NCBI GenBank assembly: GCA_945861885.1
Contig: CAMAVR010000001.1
Span: 1 to 64,000, forward strand
Length of the DNA: 64,000 nucleotides
DNA from: Nannocystis exedens
GTDB taxonomy: Bacteria > Myxococcota_A > Polyangia > Polyangiales > Polyangiaceae
Reading direction: 5' to 3'
Below are positions 16,992-25,624 of the stretch, in pieces. The stretch's first letter is position 1. Each line of letters starts with the position of its first letter. The notes under the pieces were generated by a model. The model had not been told where the DNA came from and searched no databases. It saw only the letters and a list, made by a program, of their open reading frames with translations. The translations under genes and the position numbers were made by a program.

Positions 16992-18035
16992 ATGAATATG
17001 GATAAGTGGAGCAAAGTTCGTCTAGGATTCATCGGTGCAAGCGCGGCTGCGGTCGCCATCGCCGGTTTTGTTGCGTGCAGCGGTTCGGAGAATCCACCAG
17101 CTGGTGGCGTGCCGGGTAATACCCCTGATGCTGCACCGATCGCAGACGCGGCGCCCACCCAGCCGGACGCGCAGGCGGTGCCGAAGCAGAAGTGGAACGA
17201 AAACAGCAGCGGCCCGCGAATTACAGTAATCAACGCATCTCCGGACCTTGGAGCGCACAAGCTCTGCCTAGGAACGATCCTTGCCCAGGGCGAACCGATC
17301 ACTTTTGGGCCGGTACCATCGCCGCTGCCAACAGGAGACGCTGGCGTTCCCGTTGGTGGGATGTTTCAGGTTAAGCTTTCAGACCTCCTCCTAGGAGAGC
17401 TGCCGCGGGTTCCTCTCTTCCCGTATGTTGTGAAAGCAGGCTTTGCTCGCTGCGCGCCAATTTCCGCGGACGGCGGCGCTGGGGATAACGTCATTAAGCA
17501 GCTCGATGCGATCCGGCCTGGGACGCTGACGGCCGGAAAGGCCTATATCGCAGCGATTTCCGGATGCGCGAACGATGACACCGATGTGAGTCTCTGCGGC
17601 GGTGACGACACGACGCGCGGCCTCCACATTAAAATTATCGAAATTGACAACGGGGCATCGGCTCTGGGTGATGCAGCCGACGCAACGCCGCTCTTTCAGT
17701 TCGTGAATCTGGTGCCGAACGCCGGTCCGGTTTCCGCCACCTTGGAGAACACAGCACCCCCTCCGGTAGCGGTGGTGGCATTCGCTGCAGCGGCGTTTGC
17801 GGATACCTCGGCAGGCGTCGCGGTCCCGTGGACATACGATGCGAGCAAGACAGAGTTTAAGTATTCGACAGGCGCGACAAAGTCGCTCACCGACATCCAG
17901 GCTGCGACCGTGGCCGCAGGCGGTGGCTTCGACGCGTTAACCCCCGCGCACACCTTTGTGCTCGTCCCGGCGTCACTCTACGCTGCGAAAACGCAGGTCG
18001 TCGAAATTGCCAATATCTTCGACTCTAGGCCATAA
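16992..18035 (+). CDS. Lipoprotein, DUF4397-like, second of a tandem pair
   Basis: The 347-residue paralog of the preceding gene has a lipoprotein signal (GFVACSG, Cys about residue 30) and an Ala/Pro/Asp-rich linker. Its mature core begins GPRITVINASPDLGAHKLC. Shared landmarks are VPLFPYVVKAGFARC, AGKAYIAAISGC and the C-terminal FVLVPASLY. The ATG at 16992 follows a GGGAGG ribosome site; the open frame runs 33 codons further upstream without signal-peptide character. The hairpin at 18053-18086 lies after its stop codon. Confidence 0.7.
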   Translation: MNMDKWSKVRLGFIGASAAAVAIAGFVACSGSENPPAGGVPGNTPDAAPIADAAPTQPDAQAVPKQKWNENSSGPRITVINASPDLGAHKLCLGTILAQGEPITFGPVPSPLPTGDAGVPVGGMFQVKLSDLLLGELPRVPLFPYVVKAGFARCAPISADGGAGDNVIKQLDAIRPGTLTAGKAYIAAISGCANDDTDVSLCGGDDTTRGLHIKIIEIDNGASALGDAADATPLFQFVNLVPNAGPVSATLENTAPPPVAVVAFAAAAFADTSAGVAVPWTYDASKTEFKYSTGATKSLTDIQAATVAAGGGFDALTPAHTFVLVPASLYAAKTQVVEIANIFDSRP

Positions 18036-18052
18036 TTTGCGCTCATGACAGT

Positions 18053-18086
18053 ACGGCGGCGTTGTGATCTGCTACAACGCCGCCGT
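18053..18086 (+). promoter_or_regulatory. 13-bp perfect hairpin abutting the yggX start codon
   Basis: ACGGCGGCGTTGT at 18053-18065 pairs perfectly with ACAACGCCGCCGT at 18074-18086 around an eight-base loop. The stem ends one base before the yggX ATG and fills the place of its ribosome-binding site. It has no T-run, so it may be a Rho-assisted terminator for the upstream gene, a translational block on yggX, or both. Confidence 0.55.
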
Positions 18087-18087
18087 C

Positions 18088-18366
18088 ATGTCAGAACGCA
18101 TTGTTTTTTGCAAAAAACTCCAAAAAGAGCTTCCAGGCCTAACGCGCCCCCCTTACAAAAACGAGCTGGGGCAGCGAATTTACGATGAAGTCTCGCAAGA
18201 GGCCTGGTCGCAGTGGCTGAAAGATTCGGTAAAGTTCATCAATACCTATCGGGTCGATTTGGTGACCGCCGAAGGGCAGAAGTTTATGTTTAAACAAGCT
18301 GCTATCTATTTCGGTTTTGAAGAGGGTGATTTGGCCGCTACCGCATACGTGCCGAAGAAAGATTAG
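18088..18366 (+). CDS. yggX: Fe(II)-trafficking / oxidative damage protection protein
   Basis: YggX protects Fe-S proteins from oxidation and is thought to handle labile Fe(II). The 92-residue product aligns along the whole family: MSERIVFCKKLQKELPGL with the conserved N-terminal Cys at position 8, then LGQRIYDEVSQEAWSQWLKDSVKFIN and the C-terminal YFGFEEG. The ATG at 18088 gives the canonical start; eight more upstream codons read through the hairpin. No Shine-Dalgarno is visible because that position is occupied by the hairpin at 18053-18086. With bfr, bfd, erpA and ygfZ it makes iron handling a minor theme of the first 20 kb. Confidence 0.9.
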   Translation: MSERIVFCKKLQKELPGLTRPPYKNELGQRIYDEVSQEAWSQWLKDSVKFINTYRVDLVTAEGQKFMFKQAAIYFGFEEGDLAATAYVPKKD

Positions 18367-18419
18367 CGCTCTTCGGCCTATGAGAGATTCGCGGGAAGAA
18401 CTTCATAAGCTTCAACAGC

Positions 18420-18453
18420 CGGGCACGTTTACGGGCACGGGCACGTTTACGGG
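18420..18453. repeat. Single-arm CGGGCACGTTTACGGG element
   Basis: Two copies of the 16-mer at 18420-18435 and 18438-18453 lie in the same orientation with no opposing arm. The element sits four bases upstream of the chosen start of the next gene. Its 18-base period keeps the reading frame open (reading GTFTGTGTFTG), so an ATG at 18380 upstream of it would also be in frame. Confidence 0.88.
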
Positions 18454-18457
18454 AAGC

Positions 18458-21400
18458 ATGGCAGAGATGACGCTTGCGCTAGGTGTGGCTGGGTTTACTT
18501 ACGCTGACTTGTTTGAGCCGCTCCGTTTGCGTGACCTGCATAGCGATTTCGATGCTTGGTTTGCCGCATCGTCGCCCACGGACTACGAGCGCTTTTCTGC
18601 GTATCGGGCGTGCGGTGGCGAAGGGATGTCGCCTATTGCTGTGAGCGACGCGCTGCTCGCTGCTGCGCCTTATGTGTCGCAATACATTGCGCGTTTGTTT
18701 GCGATTGAACCGGAGGTCGCTGCATTTCGCGCGGAGGTTGCTAGGCGCCAGCCGCTCTGGCGATTTAAGCAGGAATTTGCGAAAAAACGCGTTCTTCGCG
18801 CCGCCGCTGGCGAGGTTTGGATCAAAGCGGGGCGCAGCTTTGATGAAGCGGCCGCGGTGGTCTGCGCGATGCTTTATGCGTGCGTCGGTGACGCTGCGAT
18901 CGATGAAGAGCTGGCCGTCGCAGAGACTGTGCTGGCTGTTTTAGCGATCGATGATGTCGCACGAAAAGCGGCAAAAGCGGGCGGTGCACACTGGACAGAC
19001 GATCTTCGCGCGCAGGTGCGTGATTGGGCGCTGCGGCTCGGGCGTGTCAACGACAGTGACTCGCTCACTGATGAAGCGTCTGCAACGATCGCCGCATACA
19101 TTCTTGACGCGTTTGAATTTTGGATCGCGACGCGGCACAAAGATGAGCACGACCCGGCACATCATTGGGCGTCGCTTCATTCGCCCGCGACGCTTGATTT
19201 TGCGCAGCTCGTGCAACTTCGTCGCCCGTCGGAGGCTATCCCTGAACTGATTGTAGGGCCCGCGCACCATCGCCGTGAACGCGATTCGTTTGAGCTGACT
19301 GACCGCAGGATGAACGTGCGGCAGATCGAAGAGCAGGTGCACTACTGCCTCTATTGCCACGATCGCGACAAAGATTCGTGCTCAAAAGGGCTGCGCGATA
19401 ACAAGACGCGCGAACTGAAAAAAAACCCGATTGGCATCACCCTCGACGGCTGCCCACTCGACGAAAAAATTAGCGAAGCGCATCTGATGCGCCGTGACGG
19501 CGATACGCTCGCCGCGTTGTCGCTCATTTGCATCGACAACCCGATGTGCCCCGGCACCGGCCACCGCATTTGCAACGACTGCATGAAAGGGTGCGTCTTT
19601 CAAAAGCAAGAGCCGGTAAACATCCCGGCGATCGAAACGCACATTCTCACCGAAGTGTTGAATATGCCGTGGGGGGTCGAGATTTACGGTCTCCTCACCC
19701 GGTGGAATCCGCTGAATATTCGGCGCCCGTACGCGCTTCCGTACAACGGGAAAAACGTGCTTGTTGTAGGCCTTGGTCCTGCCGGCTACACGCTCGCGCA
19801 TCATCTCGCGTGTGACGGCTTTGGCGTCATCGCCGTCGATGGGTTGAAGCTCGAGCCGCTTCCAGCGTCGCTCGTTGGAGTTGATGGCGCCCCTACGCCG
19901 GTGAAGAGTTTCGATTCGCTCTGCACCGAGCTCGACGAGCGCGTTGTTTTAGGCTTCGGCGGCGTGAGCGAATACGGGATCACCGTTCGCTGGGACAAAA
20001 ATTTTCTCACGCTTTTGTACATGACCCTGTCGCGCAATCATCTGTTGCGCATGATCGGCGGCGTGCGATTCGGCGGCACACTGACGCTCGACGACGCCTG
20101 GGCGATGGGAGTCGATCACGTCGCGATCGCAGCCGGTGCGGGGCGCCCAACGATCATCGACATGAAGGGGAATTTGTCGCGCGGCATCCGAAAAGCGAGC
20201 GATTTTTTGATGGCGCTTCAGCTGGGAGCTTACAAAAAAAGCTCGATCGCGAATCTTCAAGTTAGCTTGCCGGCAGTGGTGATCGGTGGCGGTTTGACGG
20301 CGACCGACACCGCGACAGAGCTTCTCGCTTATTACGTCGTGCAGATTGAAAAGACTGCCGAGCGAGTGAAAGCACTTGTTGACCAAGGAGGCGAGAGCGC
20401 CGTTCGAGCACTGTTTGACGACGAAGAGTGGGTCGTGCTTCAGGAGCAACTCGCGCACGCTCGTGAGCTCGCAGCGGAGCGCGCTCTCGCGAAAAACGAA
20501 CGGCGCGAGCCGCATGTTCAAGCGCTGCTAACCAAGTGGGGCGGCGTGACGGTGGCATACAGGCGCGCGCTAACGGAGTCACCGGCGTATCGCCTAAATC
20601 ACGAAGAGGTGGCAAAGAGCCTCGAAGAAGGTGTGCGGTACATCGAAAATGTCTCGCCTGTCGAAGCGGTGCTCGATGATCACGGCGCCGTAAAAGCGCT
20701 TAAATTAGCGCGAAGAGATGGGGTTGAGCTCGAAGTCGCCGCGCGCACAATTTGCGTGGCGGCCGGAACGAAGCCGAATGTTACGTACGAACGAGAACAC
20801 CCTCAAACGTTCGAGCTCGATGCGAAGCACGAGTATTTTAAGACGCACACCGCCGTTGTTGGCGACGACGGTAGCGTCGAGCTCGTTTTCGATCCGTCAC
20901 GAATGGGCTTTTTTACAAGCTATTTAAACGGCAATCACACCGTGTCGTTTTACGGCGACAACCATCCTCACTACGCCGGTAGCGTCGTGCGCGCGATGGC
21001 GAGCGCGAAGCACGGGCATGAGCATGTGCGAGCGCTGTTCCCTTCGATTGAGTCGCTGCGAGAGAGCGATCAGCCGCTGCGCGATCGGGCGCTCGGCGAG
21101 TTTTTCCGCGAGATTGAGAACGAGCTTTGCGCGACCGTCACGCAGGTTAATCGATTGACGGCGTCGATCGTCGAAGTCGTTGTGCGCGCGCCGCTTGCTG
21201 CGCGAAAGTTTTTGCCGGGGCAATTTTATCGCCTTCAAAACTTCGAAACGTCGGCGGCGGTGGTCGAAAGCGGCGGGCGAACGCTGCGATTGGCGATGGA
21301 GGGGCTCGCGCTTACGGGCGCGTGGACAGACCCCGAAAAAGGCGAGCTAGGGCTCATCGTGCTTGAAATGGGCGGGAGTTCGAATTTGTGCGCCGCGCTA

Positions 21401-22099
21401 AAGCCGGGTGAATCGGTGGTATTGATGGGACCGACGGGTGCGCCGACAGAGATCGCTCCAGGCGAGACGGTGCTGCTCGCAGGCGGCGGCCTCGGCAATG
21501 CGGTGCTCTTTTCGATCGCGCGGGCATACAAGTCGATCGGTGGGCGCGTGCTTTATTTTGCCGGGTACAAACGCGGCGAAGATCTTTTTAAGCAGGATGA
21601 GATTGAGCGTTACACCGACCAGGTGATTTGGGCGACCGACAGCGGCGCTAAGATCGCACCGCGGCGGCCTCAAGATAGGCATTTTCGCGGCAACATCGTG
21701 CAAGCAATGCGGGCGTATGGTGCGGGTGAGCTCGGCAAGCAGGAGATTTCGCTGGCGGAGGTTCACCGAATTATCGCGATCGGTTCCGACCGGATGATGA
21801 ACGGTGTGCGTGAGGCGCGTCATGGTGTGCTTCTTCCGCTGCTCAGTCCACGGCACCTTGCGATCGGGAGCATCAACTCGCCGATGCAGTGCATGATGAA
21901 AGAGGTCTGCGCGCAGTGCTTGCAAAAGCATCGTGACCCGGTGACGGGGCGCGAATTTGTCGTATTTTCATGCTTCAATCAGGACCAAGATCTCGATACG
22001 GTCGATTTTGCGCATTTGAATCAGCGCCTTCGTGCGAATTCGATGCAAGAGAAGTTGTCGGCGGCGTTTCTTGAAAAAGTTATGACCAGCGGCGTTTAG
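18458..22099 (+). CDS. Nfn/GltD-PyrK-like multi-domain flavin Fe-S oxidoreductase
   Basis: The 1213-residue protein combines four parts. Residues 1-290 are helical and unrecognised. Around 296-390 are clustered cysteines (CLYCHDRDKDSC, CPGTGHRICNDCMKGC) like the Fe-S domain of GltD and NfnB. From about 436 comes an FAD/NAD-binding domain (VVGLGPAGYTLA, later VVIGGGLTATDTATE). From about 890 comes a ferredoxin-reductase-like domain with FLPGQFYRLQ, ending in C-x4-C-x2-C-x15-C near 1145-1170, the [2Fe-2S] signature of PyrK and NfnA. It may therefore do NAD(P)H/ferredoxin electron transfer or bifurcation in one chain; this is inference. ATG 18458 was chosen because upstream ATG 18380 would translate the repeat. 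Confidence 0.75.
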   Translation: MAEMTLALGVAGFTYADLFEPLRLRDLHSDFDAWFAASSPTDYERFSAYRACGGEGMSPIAVSDALLAAAPYVSQYIARLFAIEPEVAAFRAEVARRQPLWRFKQEFAKKRVLRAAAGEVWIKAGRSFDEAAAVVCAMLYACVGDAAIDEELAVAETVLAVLAIDDVARKAAKAGGAHWTDDLRAQVRDWALRLGRVNDSDSLTDEASATIAAYILDAFEFWIATRHKDEHDPAHHWASLHSPATLDFAQLVQLRRPSEAIPELIVGPAHHRRERDSFELTDRRMNVRQIEEQVHYCLYCHDRDKDSCSKGLRDNKTRELKKNPIGITLDGCPLDEKISEAHLMRRDGDTLAALSLICIDNPMCPGTGHRICNDCMKGCVFQKQEPVNIPAIETHILTEVLNMPWGVEIYGLLTRWNPLNIRRPYALPYNGKNVLVVGLGPAGYTLAHHLACDGFGVIAVDGLKLEPLPASLVGVDGAPTPVKSFDSLCTELDERVVLGFGGVSEYGITVRWDKNFLTLLYMTLSRNHLLRMIGGVRFGGTLTLDDAWAMGVDHVAIAAGAGRPTIIDMKGNLSRGIRKASDFLMALQLGAYKKSSIANLQVSLPAVVIGGGLTATDTATELLAYYVVQIEKTAERVKALVDQGGESAVRALFDDEEWVVLQEQLAHARELAAERALAKNERREPHVQALLTKWGGVTVAYRRALTESPAYRLNHEEVAKSLEEGVRYIENVSPVEAVLDDHGAVKALKLARRDGVELEVAARTICVAAGTKPNVTYEREHPQTFELDAKHEYFKTHTAVVGDDGSVELVFDPSRMGFFTSYLNGNHTVSFYGDNHPHYAGSVVRAMASAKHGHEHVRALFPSIESLRESDQPLRDRALGEFFREIENELCATVTQVNRLTASIVEVVVRAPLAARKFLPGQFYRLQNFETSAAVVESGGRTLRLAMEGLALTGAWTDPEKGELGLIVLEMGGSSNLCAALKPGESVVLMGPTGAPTEIAPGETVLLAGGGLGNAVLFSIARAYKSIGGRVLYFAGYKRGEDLFKQDEIERYTDQVIWATDSGAKIAPRRPQDRHFRGNIVQAMRAYGAGELGKQEISLAEVHRIIAIGSDRMMNGVREARHGVLLPLLSPRHLAIGSINSPMQCMMKEVCAQCLQKHRDPVTGREFVVFSCFNQDQDLDTVDFAHLNQRLRANSMQEKLSAAFLEKVMTSGV

Positions 22100-22170
22100 T
22101 CTGTTGCAAATCTTTGCGCGGGACTAGAACGGCCCTCGTTCGACCTGTCGTTGAATGAGGAGGGAGTTCG

Positions 22171-24429
22171 ATGCGTAATGGCGTCGCAATTCGCGCTTTT
22201 TCTTACTTTTTTTTCGCGCTTTTCATGGTCTGCATTACCGGTTGCGGAACTCATGATTCGTTCGGTCCGCCAGCGTCCACTTCGGCAGGTGACGGTGGGC
22301 CCGGCGCACCGGGCGGAAGTGCGGGGCCATCATCAAAGCCGGCCGCGCCGCCGTTCGCGCCTGTAGCCGCGGGGTCTACTGGGCCGCTCGTCGTGAGTCC
22401 GAGCGACATCGTGGTCGACGTCGATTCGAACGGCGCGATGAAGCCGGTGTCGTTTGTAGCGCAGCGGGGCGGTGTGCCGGTCGATGCGACATGGTCGTTC
22501 GATCGCGAAGAGGTAGCGCGGATCGATTCGGCGAGCGGAGCGCTAAAGGCAAGTGCAAAACTTGGCGGAAAAGGGGTCGTTTCAGCGCGCCATGGCAGTC
22601 TTGTGGCAACCGCCAAAGTGACGGTGCGCCTGCATCGAAGCGAAAACGGAGGGGTGCAGTCGACGGCCGGCGGTGCTGGCGGCGCGGGCGGAGTCGGCGG
22701 TGAAGGCGTTGGCCCTCCTGTGAACGACAACACGCGAAAAGTGCTCGATAGCGCGCCGGCAGCCGATGCATCGATCCATTGGCTCTATCCCTACGACCAG
22801 ACCGTCTGGCCGCGCGGCCTCCTCGCGCCGCTTCTGCAGTGGGACGCGGGAGGCAAGAGCATCGACGCAGTGGCGATTCACATCGAAGAGTCGACATTCG
22901 TGTACGACGGCTATTTTTCGAAAGGGGGCACGCCGCTGGTCCATCATCCGATTCCGCAGGCGGCATGGCACGCAGCGACGTATTCAAACGACGGCGACGA
23001 TTTACAAATATCGCTTGTTTTTTCGATAAATGGTAAAGCCGTAGGGCCAATTCGCCAAAAGTGGCATATCGCCAAAACAACCCTAACGGGGACGGTCTAT
23101 TACAATTCATACGGCACCCAGCTCGCCCACAACGAAACCGACCGTGGCGTGACATTCGGAGGCGCAACGCTCGCAATCAAAGCCGGCGCAGAGAGCCCCG
23201 TGCTTGTAGCCGGGCGCAACGGCGACAAAAAAGATTGCCGCGTTTGTCACTCAGTGTCGGCCGACGGGTCGACGATGATCACCCAGCAGGGCAATTTTCA
23301 GAACACATACGATTTAACAAGCGCCTACGATTTGCGACAGTCAAATCGCGAGAACACGCCGACGACGGGGCGGCGTAATTTTACCTGGGCAACGCTCTCG
23401 CCCGACGGAAAGTATTTGTTTAGCGATACGCGGTCAGGTGGCGGGCAGAGCGGGCTATTCGAATTGCCGTCGTGGAAAGAGGTAACGACAACAGGCTATC
23501 CAAGCGGCCTGGGCGGCGCGACGCCGGCGTTTTCACCCGACGGTAAGCATATTGCGTTTAATTTGTTCGACGGGCAGGGGAGCGACCGGCGAACGCTCAG
23601 CGTGATCGAGTTCGATCCGGCGACGCGCTCGTTTCGAAACTTTGTGAAGTTGTTTATTTCGATCGACGGTCCGACCGTCTGGCCGTCATTCGTGCCGACA
23701 AGCGAAGCGATTATTTTTCAAGTGCAGAGCGGTTTAGCGCGCGACCTCGGTGAAACGCGAGCGAGTTGCGAAGGGCCACTCAATCGAAACGGTTGCCTAG
23801 ATGTCGGCGCACGCGGTGCGCTGTGGATTATCGATCGAGCGACCAAAAAAGCCATTTCACTCGATCGGCTGAACGGCGTAGGCTATCTCCCGCCGCACCC
23901 GTCAGCCGCGCTAGGTGAAGCAGACAGCGATGCAACACTCAACTACGAGCCGACGGTGAATCCAGTAGCAGGGGGCGGATACGCTTGGGTCGTGTTCACA
24001 AGCAGGCGGCTTTACGGGAACGTCGCAACAATCAATCCATTCTGGAGCGACCCGCGCTACCACGATCTAAGCAAGACGCCGACGACAAAAAAATTATGGG
24101 TAGCGGCAATCGATTTAAGCGCGCCCCCCGGCGTCGATCCAAGCCATCCAGCATTTTATTTGCCAGGCCAAGAGCTGCTCGCAGGCAATTCGCGAGGCTA
24201 TTGGGTAGTCGACCCATGCCGTTCCGACGGAACAAGTTGCGTAACCGGCGACGAGTGCTGCGGAGGCTACTGCCGCCCCGAGGGCGACGCAGGGGGAGCG
24301 GTATGCACCGCGAAGTCACCGGAGTGCGCGCAAGAATACGAAAAGTGTGTAACCAGTGCCGACTGCTGCGTCGGAGGGGCAGTACTAGCGTGCGTAAACG
24401 GGCGGTGTACAGAGGCGTCACCGCACTAA
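22171..24429 (+). CDS. PD40/TolB-like lipoprotein with Ig-like domain and CxxCH motif
   Basis: The 752-residue protein has a lipoprotein signal (CITGC, Cys 25) and a good AGGAGG ribosome site. After a Gly/Pro-rich linker it shows a Big2-type Ig-like domain (VSPSDIVVDV...WSFDREEVARIDSASG), then a collagen-like Gly/Ala stretch. The central part contains C-R-V-C-H at residues 356-360, a canonical c-type haem site, directly followed by SVSADGSTM. The TolB-like PD40 repeats come next (LSPDGKYLFSDT, AFSPDGKHIAFNL). The C-terminus has two Cys-rich modules (SCVTGDECCGGYC, KCVTSADCCVGGAVLAC). It is probably an outer-membrane or surface protein; the substrate is unknown. Confidence 0.72.
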   Translation: MRNGVAIRAFSYFFFALFMVCITGCGTHDSFGPPASTSAGDGGPGAPGGSAGPSSKPAAPPFAPVAAGSTGPLVVSPSDIVVDVDSNGAMKPVSFVAQRGGVPVDATWSFDREEVARIDSASGALKASAKLGGKGVVSARHGSLVATAKVTVRLHRSENGGVQSTAGGAGGAGGVGGEGVGPPVNDNTRKVLDSAPAADASIHWLYPYDQTVWPRGLLAPLLQWDAGGKSIDAVAIHIEESTFVYDGYFSKGGTPLVHHPIPQAAWHAATYSNDGDDLQISLVFSINGKAVGPIRQKWHIAKTTLTGTVYYNSYGTQLAHNETDRGVTFGGATLAIKAGAESPVLVAGRNGDKKDCRVCHSVSADGSTMITQQGNFQNTYDLTSAYDLRQSNRENTPTTGRRNFTWATLSPDGKYLFSDTRSGGGQSGLFELPSWKEVTTTGYPSGLGGATPAFSPDGKHIAFNLFDGQGSDRRTLSVIEFDPATRSFRNFVKLFISIDGPTVWPSFVPTSEAIIFQVQSGLARDLGETRASCEGPLNRNGCLDVGARGALWIIDRATKKAISLDRLNGVGYLPPHPSAALGEADSDATLNYEPTVNPVAGGGYAWVVFTSRRLYGNVATINPFWSDPRYHDLSKTPTTKKLWVAAIDLSAPPGVDPSHPAFYLPGQELLAGNSRGYWVVDPCRSDGTSCVTGDECCGGYCRPEGDAGGAVCTAKSPECAQEYEKCVTSADCCVGGAVLACVNGRCTEASPH

Positions 24430-24448
24430 GTGTAGCTCTACTCTCGAA

Positions 24449-24587
24449 CCCGTAAACGTGCCCGTGCCCGTAAACGTGCCCGGCTTTTTGATGGGTACGA
24501 TCAAGCAATTGTTAGCGGCAGCGGGGGTATCCGCTCTTCCCATTTCAAAGGCCGGGCACGTTTACGGGCACGGGCACGTTTACGGGG
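24449..24587. repeat. Inverted-pair CGGGCACGTTTACGGG element
   Basis: The left arm has CCCGTAAACGTGCCCG at 24449-24464 and 24467-24482, and the right arm has the reverse complement at 24553-24568 and 24571-24586. The spacer of 70 bases shares no obvious similarity with the spacer at 3430-3466. The element lies between two convergent genes and could fold into a bidirectional terminator-like hairpin. Confidence 0.9.
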
Positions 24588-24599
24588 GCAGAGCTGTGG

Positions 24600-25598
24600 C
24601 TAGTCGCTTAGCACTCGCATGATGTTGCCCCTTAAAATCTTTCCTATCGTTTTTTCGCTCATGCCTGATTGAACTAGGGCGTCTACTAATAGTGGTAGGC
24701 CTGTTGGATCTTTCAGTTGGGCTGTTGGGACGATGAAGCCGTCCCAGTCGCTGCCTATGGCTGCGCCTTCTTCTCCGACTACATCGATGATATGCTTTAG
24801 GTGTTTCACGATTGGCTGAAGGCCATCTCCACCTACGAATGCTGGGCAGAAGATGACCCCTACGCAGCCGCCTTTGTTGGCCACGGCTCTTAGCTGCTCG
24901 TCGTCGATGTTGCGCCAGTGTTCGAAGGCTCCTAGCACTCCTGTGTGGCTCACAATTAGGGGCTTTTTAGCCATTTCGCAGGCGTCTAGAAAGCCTTGGC
25001 GATTGATGTGCGCTAGGTCGACTATGACCTGTTCGGCTTCGCATCGTTCGACTAGCGCGCGGCCCCATGCGGTTAGGCCTGTGCTGTCGCGCCGACCGCG
25101 GCCATATGCCGGAAATCCGGCTTCGTTTGACGTAAAATGGAGGAGGCCAATGTAGCGGACTCCTCGCCGCGCGAATGCTGCGACGTTGTTGAGGTCGCCC
25201 TCGAGTGTGTGTGCCCCTTCGATGCCTAAAAGCGCGGCGATTGCGCCGTCACGGTTGCATGCTTCGATTTCATCGGCCGTTTTTACTAGGCGTAGGCTTT
25301 TTGGGTCGCGCAAGATTGCTTGGTCTAGCGCATCGATCTGCTCGTGAACGGCCCTCGCCATACCTCTTAGGCCATCAAAAAGCGGTAGCGATACGAGGCC
25401 GAAAAATTGCGCCCCCATGCCCCCTTCTCGCATTCTTGGTAAATCGACGTGGCCGCCTATTGCGCCGCGTGGAAGCGGTGGTTTGTGCGCGGCGTGCAGG
25501 TCGTAATTTAGCCATCGCGCCCACATCAATGTATCGGCGTGGAGGTCGACAATTGGGTGGTGTGCGAGGATTGCTTGCGCTTCTGGGGTGCCGAGCAT
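24600..25598 (-). CDS. Membrane dipeptidase family (peptidase M19)
   Basis: The 332-residue protein is a zinc dipeptidase of the renal-dipeptidase family, which hydrolyses L-x/D-x dipeptides. The dinuclear zinc ligands are visible: H-x-D in VDLHADT near the N-terminus, the bridging Glu in LLGIEGAHTLE, His in VDLAHINR and IVSHTG, and the catalytic-region Asp in GSDWDG. No signal peptide is seen when the ATG at 25598 is used, which is where the family's PIVDLHADT block sits at its usual distance from the N-terminus. The frame extends 79 codons upstream, but this part is shadow-like. It is divergent from the E1-like gene by 26 bases. Confidence 0.88.
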   Translation of the reverse strand: MLGTPEAQAILAHHPIVDLHADTLMWARWLNYDLHAAHKPPLPRGAIGGHVDLPRMREGGMGAQFFGLVSLPLFDGLRGMARAVHEQIDALDQAILRDPKSLRLVKTADEIEACNRDGAIAALLGIEGAHTLEGDLNNVAAFARRGVRYIGLLHFTSNEAGFPAYGRGRRDSTGLTAWGRALVERCEAEQVIVDLAHINRQGFLDACEMAKKPLIVSHTGVLGAFEHWRNIDDEQLRAVANKGGCVGVIFCPAFVGGDGLQPIVKHLKHIIDVVGEEGAAIGSDWDGFIVPTAQLKDPTGLPLLVDALVQSGMSEKTIGKILRGNIMRVLSD

Positions 25599-25624
25599 GG
25601 TGATCGGGACGTATACTCCGACCG

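Noticed and set aside
24491..24623. A short frame through the repeat element (reading GHVYGHGHVYG)
   Set aside because: It is made mainly of the 16-mer repeat and runs into the convergent dipeptidase gene; there is no ribosome site.
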